The translations under genes and the position numbers were made by a program. The notes below the pieces were generated by a model. It was not told where the DNA came from, did no database searches, and worked only from the letters and a program-made list of their open reading frames with translations. From Bog-532 sp963833835 (lineage in GTDB: Bacteria; Actinomycetota; Actinomycetes; Streptosporangiales; Streptosporangiaceae), in contig CAWHZI010000007.1 in assembly GCA_963833835.1 (NCBI GenBank), positions 62,001-126,000 on the forward strand: DNA of 64,000 bases. The letters run 5' to 3'. Positions within the stretch are counted from its first letter, which is position 1. The number at the start of each line of letters is the position of its first letter. Positions 8,455-16,858 of the stretch are shown in pieces.

Positions 8455-9659
8455 TACACCCCCCACTGCTTCTTGAACGCCTGCTGGTAGCTGGTGCTGC
8501 CGTACCATGCGCCGGACGTCTGCGCCGCGTCGGTGAGCGACAGGGAGTCGATGTTGCTGCTGGTGAACAGCCGGGTCGGGACGGTGGTGGCCGGGTCCGG
8601 GACTGGCTGCTTGAGCATCAGCCGCAGCGCCGCGTCGGCGTCCACCCAGCCCTGGTAACCAGACGACTGGCCGGCGGCCGCCGCCAGCTGCTTGGCCTTC
8701 AGCTCCTGGAGGCTATCGATCTGAGCCGCGCTGGTGACCACCTTGATGCTGGCCTTCTTCCCGGACTGCTGGATGCCGCCCGTGGTCGGCTGCAGGTACT
8801 GCTCGAACTCGGGCACCACGTAGCCGATCCCCGGGTTGCTGAGCAGCGCGGAGCTGGTCGAGGACGCGATCAGCGAGAAGTTGGCCGAGGAGATCTTGTT
8901 GATCACGACCGTGCAGCCGGAGCAGTAGGTCTTGAATTCCTTCTGGGCCGCGGCCACGTAGGCGATCGTGGACGGGGAGTCCGTGCTCTCGTTGATCAGC
9001 ACCTTGGCTTTGCCTGCCGAGTCGGCGATGATCCAGTCGGCCACCTCGACCAGCTGGGTCGGGCCCGGGTCGTACAGGTAGGCCAGCGTCTTGCTGGCCG
9101 GGTGCGTGGGATCGGCTACCTGGTCGGTGATGATGACCGGGATGCCCTTGGCCTGGGCCGCGCTGAGCGCGTTGGCCGCCAGCCCGTACGGGATGGAGTC
9201 GGTGATGATCGCCCCGGCCTTGGCTCCGGTCGCCTGGCTGATGCAGGCCGACACCTGGGACGGATTGGAGTTGCCGTTGCAGACCTGGAGGGACACCCCG
9301 GCGCTGCTCAGTGCCTGTTTGAGCCCGGCGGCCGTGGTGGCGAACTGCGGCGCCTGCTGCGTGATCGGCACGTAGTAGACGGTCTTGCCCTTCAGTGCAG
9401 TGACGCCGCTCAGCGTGGTGGCCGGCACCGGGTAGGTGCTGGTCGCCTCGGCCTTGGTCACCGCGGCCTTGGCGTGGGTCACCCCGGAATTCGTGGCCGT
9501 CGTGGTGCCACTGCCGTTCGATCCGCCGGAAGAGGATCCGGGAGACGAAGAGGAGGAGCAGGCCGCGGCGGCCAGGACGATGGCGGCGATGCCCAGCGTG
9601 GCCGGGACGAGCCGTCTCGGCGAACGGATGGCACGCGACGGTGCGGGCTTGTCGTTCAT
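8454..9659 (-). CDS. Solute-binding lipoprotein of ribose-type ABC importer
   Basis: A 401-aa periplasmic-binding-protein-like lipoprotein. The signal peptide RRLVPATLGIAAIVLAAAAC has a lipobox cysteine at position 34, followed by a Ser/Gly-rich linker, so it is anchored outside the membrane. The mature part has the RbsB/type 1 binding fold (for example KGKTVYYVPI and GAIITDSIPYGLA). The start is the ATG at 9659, preceded by GAAGGA; an in-frame start further upstream would add a non-signal tail that overlaps the permease gene. The ligand cannot be read from sequence; neighbours suggest an aromatic or small organic acid rather than a sugar. Confidence 0.88.
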   Translation of the reverse strand: MNDKPAPSRAIRSPRRLVPATLGIAAIVLAAAACSSSSSPGSSSGGSNGSGTTTATNSGVTHAKAAVTKAEATSTYPVPATTLSGVTALKGKTVYYVPITQQAPQFATTAAGLKQALSSAGVSLQVCNGNSNPSQVSACISQATGAKAGAIITDSIPYGLAANALSAAQAKGIPVIITDQVADPTHPASKTLAYLYDPGPTQLVEVADWIIADSAGKAKVLINESTDSPSTIAYVAAAQKEFKTYCSGCTVVINKISSANFSLIASSTSSALLSNPGIGYVVPEFEQYLQPTTGGIQQSGKKASIKVVTSAAQIDSLQELKAKQLAAAAGQSSGYQGWVDADAALRLMLKQPVPDPATTVPTRLFTSSNIDSLSLTDAAQTSGAWYGSTSYQQAFKKQWGV

Positions 9660-9687
9660 GGGATGTATGTCCTTCCGGCCGTGGCGG

Positions 9688-10725
9688 TCAGGCCACGCGC
9701 TTGCGCAACAGGGTGGAAATGGTGACGGCGATGATGAGCACACCGCCGTAGAACACGTCGGAGACCCAGCCTGCGATCCCGAACAGCTGCAGGCCGAGGA
9801 TCCCGGTGGCCAGGAAGTAGATCGCGATGAAGGTGCCGATCGGGTTGAATCGGCCGGGCTGGATGACGGCCGTGCCCAGGAACGTGGCCGCGAACACCGG
9901 CAGCAGGTAGCTCTGCGACACCGTGGGGTCGAACCCGCCGGTGGCCGCGGCGGCCAGCACGCCGCCGATGCCGCAGATCAGGCCGGCGAACGCGAACGAG
10001 CCGAACCGGATCCGGTTGACTCGGACCCCGGCCAGCCGGCTGACCTCACGGTTCACGCCGATGAACCGCATGTAGCGGCCGAGCGGGGTGAAGCCCAGCA
10101 CGTAGGCGAAGATCAGCATGAGCACGACGCCGTAGTAGAACGACAGCGGCAGGCCGGCCACGTTGGTCAGTGCGATGTGCGAGAAGCTGGCCGACAGCCC
10201 GCTGACCGCGGTCAGGTTGCTGATCCACAGCGCGATGCCCAGCAGCAGGGTGCTCATGCCCAGCGTGACCACGATCGTGTTCACGCCCAGACCGACGATG
10301 AGCCACCCGTTGATGACCCCAGCCAGCAGGCTGACCAGGATCGCCACCACGCTGGCCACCCACACGTTCCAGTGGTGGTTGACCACCAGCACGGGCACGA
10401 TGATCGCGGCCAGGCCCAGGTTGGCGGCGACCGACAGGTCCACGAACTCGCCCACGCACACGGTGCACAGCAGCGCGGCAGTCAGGAAGACCAGCACCTG
10501 CTGGGAGCTGAAGATGGTCTGGAACGTGCTGGTGGTCAGGAACTTGTTCGGCTCCAGCGCGCCGTACAAGATGATGAGCAGGATCCAGGCGCCGATCACC
10601 GCGAACCGGGAGCCGCCTTCGTGCAGCAGCCCGCCCAGGCTCGGCCGGGGGTTTGGCTTCTGGCGGTCCAGACGCTCCGGGGCCTGCTGGTTACTGGCCG
10701 AGCCACTCCGCGCTGAGGTGGCCAC
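9688..10725 (-). CDS. Ribose-type ABC importer permease (RbsC-like)
   Basis: A 345-aa hydrophobic protein with about 8-10 transmembrane segments, starting with AVIGAWILLIILYGALEP and containing the RbsC-like stretch GWLIVGLGVNTIVVTLGMST. The start is the GTG at 10725 with GGAGG 6 nt upstream, directly after the stop of the carboxymuconolactone-decarboxylase-like gene. It forms the membrane channel of the importer encoded with the two following genes. Confidence 0.88.
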   Translation of the reverse strand: MATSARSGSASNQQAPERLDRQKPNPRPSLGGLLHEGGSRFAVIGAWILLIILYGALEPNKFLTTSTFQTIFSSQQVLVFLTAALLCTVCVGEFVDLSVAANLGLAAIIVPVLVVNHHWNVWVASVVAILVSLLAGVINGWLIVGLGVNTIVVTLGMSTLLLGIALWISNLTAVSGLSASFSHIALTNVAGLPLSFYYGVVLMLIFAYVLGFTPLGRYMRFIGVNREVSRLAGVRVNRIRFGSFAFAGLICGIGGVLAAAATGGFDPTVSQSYLLPVFAATFLGTAVIQPGRFNPIGTFIAIYFLATGILGLQLFGIAGWVSDVFYGGVLIIAVTISTLLRKRVA

Positions 10726-10726
10726 C

Positions 10727-11326
10727 TCACACCTCCGAGGTGACCTGCTCGGCGCCGTTGGCGCCCGCGGGCACCTTGGCGTAGCCGCGCACGTCCGGGA
10801 ACGGCGGCGGCACGTCCTGCAGGTTCACCTGGCAGGAGTTGAGCAGCATGGCCAGCATGGAGTAGTTGCCCAGGCTGCCGATGAGGTCGACCACACCCTG
10901 TTCGCCGAGCTCCTCCAGCGCCGCGGCGAACACCTCATCAGTGACGAAGTGGCCCCGCAGGATCTGGGTGCCAAATTCGTAGACGACCTGTTCGTCGTGA
11001 TGCGCGAACTCCGGCGTGAGGCCGGCCGCCAGGGCGTCCAGGCTCTCCCGGGACACCCCGAGGTCGGCCGCCTTGTTCACGTGCGCGTTCCACGAGTACT
11101 GCGCGTCGAAGCAGCGGGCCGCGATGAGCAGGCTGAGCTCGCGCAGCCGCGGGTCGAGCGCTGATTCGAAGCGGCAGTAAGCACCGAGGGCCTCGACCTT
11201 CTCGGCCAGCTCCGGGCTGCGTAGCCAGACCAGGAAGGGTCCGCGCGTCCCGCCCCGGCGGCTTGTGATCCGGTCGCTGATCTCCTGCTGCCGCGGGGAC
11301 CACGAGCTCACTTCTGGTAGTCGCAT
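10727..11326 (-). CDS. Carboxymuconolactone decarboxylase/AhpD-like protein
   Basis: A 199-aa all-helical protein of the CMD/AhpD-like fold: LRELSLLIAARCFDAQYSWNAH (around 84-105) carries the family-typical buried Tyr/Trp/His pattern. The CxxC of peroxidase-type AhpD is absent, so it is probably not a peroxidase. Distance from true PcaC prevents a firm substrate call. First gene of the importer operon; ATG at 11326 with AGGA upstream. Confidence 0.78.
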   Translation of the reverse strand: MRLPEVSSWSPRQQEISDRITSRRGGTRGPFLVWLRSPELAEKVEALGAYCRFESALDPRLRELSLLIAARCFDAQYSWNAHVNKAADLGVSRESLDALAAGLTPEFAHHDEQVVYEFGTQILRGHFVTDEVFAAALEELGEQGVVDLIGSLGNYSMLAMLLNSCQVNLQDVPPPFPDVRGYAKVPAGANGAEQVTSEV

Positions 11327-11508
11327 CGTCCTGAATTCCGATCTGATCTTTCGCGCATGTGTAGGAGGTCACATCACATTGCAGAAAATGGCTTGCTGTT
11401 GTCTACGCCAGAACGGTGTCGCTAAGGGTTCGCGTTTGGTCAACATCGGAACCGTGACCCGGCGGTAGTCTCCCGATTTGATACCGGAACGAACAAGGAG
11501 ACATCACA
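11327..11508. promoter_or_regulatory. Divergent promoter region (importer operon / cupin gene)
   Basis: 182 bp between two divergent genes, clearly less GC-rich than its surroundings in the first half. A good ribosome site AAGGAG precedes the cupin GTG by 8 nt. The promoters of both transcripts should lie here; no clear operator palindrome was identified. Confidence 0.5.
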
Positions 11509-11919
11509 GTGACGGTGATTAAGGCCGATAAGGTCACCCGGCTCGGCCGTGGCGGTGGAGTGGTTTCGATTCCTCTCATTACCCGCCAAACTGCCGAGGA
11601 AGAAATAAAAATCACTACCGGGATGAGCATCTATCCCCAGGGCACCGGGGCGCCGCTGCATCTGCATAACTGCGATGAGCACGTCACGCTGCTGGAAGGC
11701 CGGGCCGAGGTGGAAATCGCGGGATCGATCACGCCGCTTCAACCCCTGGACACCACCTACGTGCTGGCCGGGATCGAGCACGCCTTCCGCAATACCGGCG
11801 ACGGTCCGATGAAGATCTTGTGGGTGTACAGCTCGGCCTACGTGACCCGCACGTTCGCGGACACGGGGGAGACGGTGGAGCACCTGTCCGCGGCCGACCT
11901 GATGGTGCCCGACGCCTGA
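11509..11919 (+). CDS. Single-domain cupin protein
   Basis: A 136-aa cupin. Motif 1 is seen as HLHNCDEHVTLLEGRAEV (metal ligands His, His, Glu, His) and motif 2 around LAGIEHAFRNTGD. The start is the GTG at 11509 with AAGGAG 8 nt upstream. It is the only plus-strand gene between two minus-strand operons, and its 3' end faces the Ldh2 gene with 5 bp between the stops. Small cupins can be isomerases, dioxygenases or ligand sensors; nothing here decides which. Confidence 0.8.
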   Translation: MTVIKADKVTRLGRGGGVVSIPLITRQTAEEEIKITTGMSIYPQGTGAPLHLHNCDEHVTLLEGRAEVEIAGSITPLQPLDTTYVLAGIEHAFRNTGDGPMKILWVYSSAYVTRTFADTGETVEHLSAADLMVPDA

Positions 11920-11924
11920 CTGGC

Positions 11925-12977
11925 TCACGGCACCTCGGGCACCGGGAGGCCCGCCTTGGCCGCTTCCTCGGCCAGGCTGGCCCACACCTTGCCGCCCAGC
12001 GGCACACCGTTCGCACTGCGCTCGGCGTAGGTCCGTGACCCCCGCTCGCCCGGAACCAGCAGCTCGCGGGACGGGTCCGTGGCGGGCAGCGCCTTGATCG
12101 CGTCCAGCGTCTCGTCCACCATGGCGACGAAGTCCTTGACCGGGGTGAACGCGGAGATATCCACTGCGACCAGGGTCGCGTTCTGCCGGTGCCGGCGGCC
12201 GCCGGGCGCCCCGGAGTGGTAGGCGCTGACGATCGGGTTCGCGGTCAAGCCGCTAGCCAGCAGCTCGAACACCAGCGACATGCCCGCGCCCTTGGCCCCA
12301 CCCACCGGGAGCGGGACCTTGGCCGTGGCGGGGTCCGTGGTCGGCGCGCCGTCCGCGTCCAGCGCCGCGCCCTCGGGCAACGGCTGGCCGCTGGCCTTGT
12401 ACTGGGCGATCTTGCCCAGCGCGATGACCGCGGTGGCCATGTCCAGCAGGACCTCCGGGTGCCGGTCGGCGGGCAGCGCGATCGACAGCGGGCTGGTGGC
12501 TACCCCGGCCCCGCGGCCGCCTGCGTAGGCCATGTTCGGTACTCCGGCCACGATGCCCAGGCCGGCCATCCCGGCCTGAGCGGCCAGCGAGGTGTAGTAG
12601 CCGATGGCGCCGGTGTGCACGGTGCCGCGCACCGCCACCCAGGCCACCCCGGCCTCGCGGGCCATGTCGATGGCCTCGCGCATGGCCGCGGTCAGCGCGA
12701 CCGGGCCGGGGGCCGAATCCGCGTCCACCACCGCCACCGCCGACCGCAGCCGGTCCACCGACGGCTGGGCCTGCGGCTTGGACTCGCCCTTGTCGAACAG
12801 TTCCATGTACCGGGGCACCCGGGACACGCCGTGTGAGTCCACCCCGCGCAGGTTGGCCCACACCAGCACGTCGGCCACGGTGGCGGCGTCGGCTGGGCGC
12901 ATGTCACGCGCGGTGAACAAGTCGGTGACCAACTGGTGCAGGGTGTCTTTCGGAATGATTTTTTTAACAGGCGGCAT
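11925..12977 (-). CDS. Malate/L-lactate dehydrogenase-family (Ldh2-type) oxidoreductase
   Basis: A 350-aa NAD(P)-dependent 2-hydroxyacid/ketoacid oxidoreductase of the Ldh2/YlbC family. It shows the family start pattern (ADVLVWANLRGVDSHGVSRV, catalytic-site His in DSHG) and GGAKGAGMSLVFELLASGL near 225-243. Members include malate, ureidoglycolate and sulfolactate (ComC) dehydrogenases. Last gene of a five-gene operon. The ATG at 12977 is preceded by GGAGGAAA. The substrate is unknown; a (sulfo)lactate- or malate-like acid is possible. Confidence 0.85.
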   Translation of the reverse strand: MPPVKKIIPKDTLHQLVTDLFTARDMRPADAATVADVLVWANLRGVDSHGVSRVPRYMELFDKGESKPQAQPSVDRLRSAVAVVDADSAPGPVALTAAMREAIDMAREAGVAWVAVRGTVHTGAIGYYTSLAAQAGMAGLGIVAGVPNMAYAGGRGAGVATSPLSIALPADRHPEVLLDMATAVIALGKIAQYKASGQPLPEGAALDADGAPTTDPATAKVPLPVGGAKGAGMSLVFELLASGLTANPIVSAYHSGAPGGRRHRQNATLVAVDISAFTPVKDFVAMVDETLDAIKALPATDPSRELLVPGERGSRTYAERSANGVPLGGKVWASLAEEAAKAGLPVPEVP

Positions 12978-13034
12978 GGGCGGCTTTCCTCCGAGCTGAA
13001 TGCGAAGTTGATCTGGGTGGGGGCGCAGGTCCGG

Positions 13035-14741
13035 TCAGCGGGTGACGTGCACGTCGACCAGCGCGGTGCGCCCGTCGCGGACCGTCTTCAGGGCCTGAGC
13101 CAAGGTGGCGTGCAGCTCAGCCGGCTGGGACACCGAGAAACCCATCATTTTGAATGGGGCGGCCAGCTCCGAGAGCTCCGGCTGGCTGCTTAGGTCCACG
13201 CCGTGGAAGTGCCCGGTCGTCGCGGCGGCGCCGTCGGGATAGAAACGCAGGTGATTCAGCTTCATCGAGCGGTACTCGTGGTTGTTGAACACCACGATCA
13301 GCACCGGCAGGTCCAGCTGGGCTGACGCGGCCAGCGACTGGACGATCGGGTTGTACAAGAACGAGCCGTCGCCGACCACCAGCGCAACCTCGTGGTCCGG
13401 CTGGGCCAGCTTGACGCCCAGCGCGACGCCGATGCCTTGCCCAAGGCCGCCCTGCACGTAGGTGTAGCGGCCAGGCCGGTCGCTGCGCAGGTGCTTGCGC
13501 ACCACGCGGCTGTGGGTGATGGTCTCGTCTACCACGGTCGCGTCCGGGTCGAGCAGCTCGCGCAGCGTGGCCACCACGTACGCGGGCTCGATCCCATCCG
13601 CCGTGCTGGCCTTCGCTTCCTCCGCGGCCTCCTGTGCGGCCCGGCTTTCGTGCGCCGCAGTCAGCTCAATCCGCCTGGCCTCGATCAGCTGGCTGTCCGG
13701 CTCAGCGTCCGAAGTGGCTTCGCGCAGCGCGTCCAGAGTGGCGGTGACGCTGCCCTCCAGGTAGGCGTCCGCGGTCAGCACCTGGTACGCCATGTACTCG
13801 CGGTGCGGGGCGTCGTCGATCACCACCACGGTGCCCTCGCCCGGCTTGGCGCTCGGCGGATACCACGGCACCCGGCAGCCCACCAGCAGGATGACGTCAG
13901 CCTCGGCCGCCAGCCGGCCCGCCTGCTCGCCCTGGTGCAGCGGGTGGGTCGCCGGGAAGTTCGCGCACACCGCGGACTGCGGCTCGGCCACCGGGATGGC
14001 CAATGCCTCGGCCAGCTCAACCAGCGCTTGGAATGCCCGCGGATCGCGCCCGGCCGACTCGGTGATGATCAGCGGCTTGCGCGCCGCGGCCAGCATGGCC
14101 GCCACCGCCGCGACGTCGCCCGGGGCGGCCACCGTCTCGCCGGGTGGCGGCACCGGCCGGCCCGCGGCCGACGACGCGGGCGGCTCCCACGGCCCGAGCA
14201 GCGCCTCGACCGGGATGTTCAGGTACACCGGTCCGGCCGGGGCGCGCTGGGCCAACTCGGCGGCATGGATCAGCATGCCGTGCGCGACCGCGCTGGTGGC
14301 GGCCTGATTGGACCACTTGACGAACGGGGCGGCGAAGGCCTGCGGTCCGCCCACCATGGACAGGTTCCGGTACCACTGCGAGCCGGGGTCCAGCATGCCC
14401 TCGCCGTAGCTGACCGACTCGGCCGAGGAAACCACCATCGGCACGTTGCTCAGCAGCGCCCCGTGGATACCGTTGGCCCCCTGCAGCAGGCCGGGCCCGG
14501 CGTGCAGCAGCACCAACTGCGGCCGCCGCGTGACCAGCCCGTACCCGGTGGCCATGGCCACCGCCAGCGTCTCGTGCAGCAGGTCCAGGTAACGCGGCCC
14601 ATCCGTGCCGTCCCGTTCCTGCCGGGCCAGCGCCTCCCAGACTGGGGCCCACTCCGAGCCGGACGAGCAGAAGATCACGTCCACGCCCAGCGACCGGCAG
14701 GCCGCGAGGACCGCCTCGCCGCCGTCTGGCTCGGAGCTCAC
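13035..14741 (-). CDS. Thiamine-diphosphate-dependent enzyme (acetolactate synthase/benzoylformate decarboxylase superfamily)
   Basis: A 568-aa ThDP enzyme with the three canonical domains. The activating Glu is in DLLHETLAVAMATGYG, and the C-terminal cofactor/Mg motif runs from VVGDGSFLYNP to VVFNNHEYRS (about 457-487). The start is the GTG at 14741 because it overlaps the amidohydrolase stop (GTGA); an earlier ATG lies inside that gene. It could be a 2-keto-acid decarboxylase or carboligase. Followed by an Ldh2-type dehydrogenase and preceded by an amidohydrolase, it probably processes an organic-acid intermediate. Confidence 0.82.
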   Translation of the reverse strand: MSSEPDGGEAVLAACRSLGVDVIFCSSGSEWAPVWEALARQERDGTDGPRYLDLLHETLAVAMATGYGLVTRRPQLVLLHAGPGLLQGANGIHGALLSNVPMVVSSAESVSYGEGMLDPGSQWYRNLSMVGGPQAFAAPFVKWSNQAATSAVAHGMLIHAAELAQRAPAGPVYLNIPVEALLGPWEPPASSAAGRPVPPPGETVAAPGDVAAVAAMLAAARKPLIITESAGRDPRAFQALVELAEALAIPVAEPQSAVCANFPATHPLHQGEQAGRLAAEADVILLVGCRVPWYPPSAKPGEGTVVVIDDAPHREYMAYQVLTADAYLEGSVTATLDALREATSDAEPDSQLIEARRIELTAAHESRAAQEAAEEAKASTADGIEPAYVVATLRELLDPDATVVDETITHSRVVRKHLRSDRPGRYTYVQGGLGQGIGVALGVKLAQPDHEVALVVGDGSFLYNPIVQSLAASAQLDLPVLIVVFNNHEYRSMKLNHLRFYPDGAAATTGHFHGVDLSSQPELSELAAPFKMMGFSVSQPAELHATLAQALKTVRDGRTALVDVHVTR

Positions 14742-15610
14742 GAGTCTTCGCCCGCCGGGATCGGCCAGTCCAGGCACTCGCTGATGCCGCGGCCCATGAT
14801 CCAGTCGAGCTCTTCCGGAGTAAAGCTGTAGTGCTTGGTGAACTGCTCGATGGTGTCACGGTAAGTGAGTCCGTGGTCCATCAGCCGGGTCAGGTCGGTG
14901 CCGAAGAAGCACCGCTGCGGGCCCATCTTGTCCACCATTTCCCGCACGTACTTCTCGATGTTCAAGTTGGGGAACGGCTGGGTGGAATACCCCGGAAGAG
15001 CTGAGACCTTGACGTAGATGTTCGGGTGCTCGTGCAGGTCAGCGGTCTCCTGTACCCAGTAGCCGATGGCGTCGTCGACGCACCGGGCCATGATGCCCAT
15101 GTGGTCGATGATGATCTTGAGCCCGGGGTGCCGGTCCGCGATCTGACCCAGTTCGGTCTTCCAGATCGGTGCGTGCACCATGGTCTTAACGCCTAGTTCC
15201 TCGGCCAGCGGCCAGTACCAGTCGTTGGTCCCGTCGATCATCCAGTTCCGGTCGATCGGCCGGTGGAACGTCAGCCGGGTGCCCTTGATGTACGGGTTCT
15301 GCGCGAAGTCCCGCAACATTGCCGCCCCCTCGACCGGTTTGTTCTGCACTACCCGGGCCATGATCCCGAAACGGTCCGGGTAGGCCTCGCAGGCCTCCAG
15401 GGCGTAGTCGACCCGGTCCCCTTCCCAAGACGGTGGCAGGATCAGCACCCGGTTCACCCCGGCCTCGTCCATCAGCTGGATGCATTCCTCGTAGGTGAAC
15501 GCATCCTCCCGATGCCCGTTCATCCGCATCCGCTCGCGGGCTCCGGCCACCCAGGGCCGGTCCGGGGTCTCTTCCTTCCAGATGTGCACCTGGGAATCGA
15601 CGATGAACAT
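14738..15610 (-). CDS. Amidohydrolase-family metal-dependent hydrolase/decarboxylase
   Basis: A 290-aa TIM-barrel amidohydrolase of the COG2159/COG3618-like group. Metal or catalytic residues appear as DSQVHIW (5-11), His146 (VHAPIW), His170 (IIDHMG) and an Asp in FFGTDLTRL. The first His of the usual D-x-H-x-H is Gln7, so the metal site may be altered. Such proteins act as lactonases or non-oxidative decarboxylases in aromatic catabolism. Start ATG 15610 with AAGGAGAAG upstream. Confidence 0.82.
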   Translation of the reverse strand: MFIVDSQVHIWKEETPDRPWVAGARERMRMNGHREDAFTYEECIQLMDEAGVNRVLILPPSWEGDRVDYALEACEAYPDRFGIMARVVQNKPVEGAAMLRDFAQNPYIKGTRLTFHRPIDRNWMIDGTNDWYWPLAEELGVKTMVHAPIWKTELGQIADRHPGLKIIIDHMGIMARCVDDAIGYWVQETADLHEHPNIYVKVSALPGYSTQPFPNLNIEKYVREMVDKMGPQRCFFGTDLTRLMDHGLTYRDTIEQFTKHYSFTPEELDWIMGRGISECLDWPIPAGEDS

Positions 15611-15633
15611 GTGTTTTCTTCTCCTTGTTGTCT

Positions 15634-16848
15634 CTAGGTGGTCGCGTAACCAGCCGCGCCTGGTGCGCGGATCTGGCCGGCGATGTGGTCGGCGATGGCC
15701 AGCGCGGACGTGGCCGCAGGGGAGGGCGCGTTCCGAACGCTGACGACCGGGCCGGCCGTGCTGATCCGGAAGTCGTCCACCAGGCCGCCGTCCGGGTCCA
15801 CCGCCTGGGCCCGCACTCCGGCCGGAGCGGCCACCACGTCGGCAGCGGTCAGGCCGGGCAGGTACTCGCGAGCTCCGGCTACGAACCGTTTCTTTGACAC
15901 CGACGAGCGCATCTCCTGCAGCCCCGCCCGCCAGTGCGCCCGGGCCAGCCGCCGGAACCCGGGCCAGCCCAGGACCTGGGCCAGGTCCCTGGGGCTGAGG
16001 TCGCGGCGCCGGTAGCCCTCGCGCGCGGTGGCCAGGACTGCGTTCGGGCCGATGTCGACCGCGCCGTCGATGCGCGGCGTGAAGTGCACCCCTAGGAACG
16101 GATACGCCGGGTCCGGGACCGGGTACACCAGCCCGCGGACCAGCCCGGCGCGCTCCGGAACTAGCCGGTAATACTCGCCCCGGAACGGCACGATGGCCGG
16201 CGCCGCCCCGTCCCCGGCCAGCGCCGCGACCCGGTCCGCCTGCAGCCCCGCGCAGCTGATCAGCCGGTCGAACCCGAACTCCTCGCCCCCGGCCTGGATC
16301 GTCACCCGGGAGCCGGTCCGCTTGATCCCGGTCACCTCCCGGCCCAGCAGCACCCGGCCACCAGCCTGCTCCAGGTCCGCGGCCAGCGCCCGGGCTACAG
16401 CCCGGTAGTCGGTGATGGCGGTGCTGGGGGAATGCACCGCGGCCACCCCCCGGACGTGCGGTTCGAGGTCAGCCAACCCGGCCGGGTCCAGCCAGCGCAG
16501 CCCGGGGACCCCGTTGGCTGTCGCCCTCGCCTCGATGTCCCGCAGCCGCGGCACTTCGTTGGCGTTGCGGGCCACCACCACCTTGCCGATTTCCTCGTAC
16601 GGCAGCCCATGTTCAGCGCAGAAATCCTTGAGCTGCCGGCCGCCTTCGCGGCACAGCCGGGCCTTGAGCGAGCCAGGTGGGTAGTACACCCCGGCGTGCA
16701 CCACGCCGGAGTTGTGGCCGGTCTGGTGCAGCGCGACCTCGGCCTCTTTCTCGAACACGGTTACGTCGAAGCCCTCGGTCCGTGTGAGCCTCACCGCCAC
16801 GGCCAGGCCCACGATGCCGCCGCCCACGATGCCGACAGAATCGGTCAT
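15634..16848 (-). CDS. lhgO: L-2-hydroxyglutarate oxidase-like FAD oxidoreductase
   Basis: A 404-aa DAO-fold flavoenzyme. The dinucleotide motif GIVGGGIVGLA begins at residue 5, followed by the LhgO-typical QTGHNSGVVHAGVYYPPGS. The length matches L-2-hydroxyglutarate oxidase. The start is the ATG at 16848, with GAGG overlapping the stop of the preceding aldehyde dehydrogenase. It would oxidise an L-2-hydroxyacid with electrons passed to quinone or oxygen. Its position with an aldehyde dehydrogenase and a 2-keto-acid-acting ThDP enzyme suggests a pathway-specific hydroxyacid, not necessarily hydroxyglutarate. Confidence 0.8.
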   Translation of the reverse strand: MTDSVGIVGGGIVGLAVAVRLTRTEGFDVTVFEKEAEVALHQTGHNSGVVHAGVYYPPGSLKARLCREGGRQLKDFCAEHGLPYEEIGKVVVARNANEVPRLRDIEARATANGVPGLRWLDPAGLADLEPHVRGVAAVHSPSTAITDYRAVARALAADLEQAGGRVLLGREVTGIKRTGSRVTIQAGGEEFGFDRLISCAGLQADRVAALAGDGAAPAIVPFRGEYYRLVPERAGLVRGLVYPVPDPAYPFLGVHFTPRIDGAVDIGPNAVLATAREGYRRRDLSPRDLAQVLGWPGFRRLARAHWRAGLQEMRSSVSKKRFVAGAREYLPGLTAADVVAAPAGVRAQAVDPDGGLVDDFRISTAGPVVSVRNAPSPAATSALAIADHIAGQIRAPGAAGYATT

Positions 16849-16858
16849 AAGGTCCGCC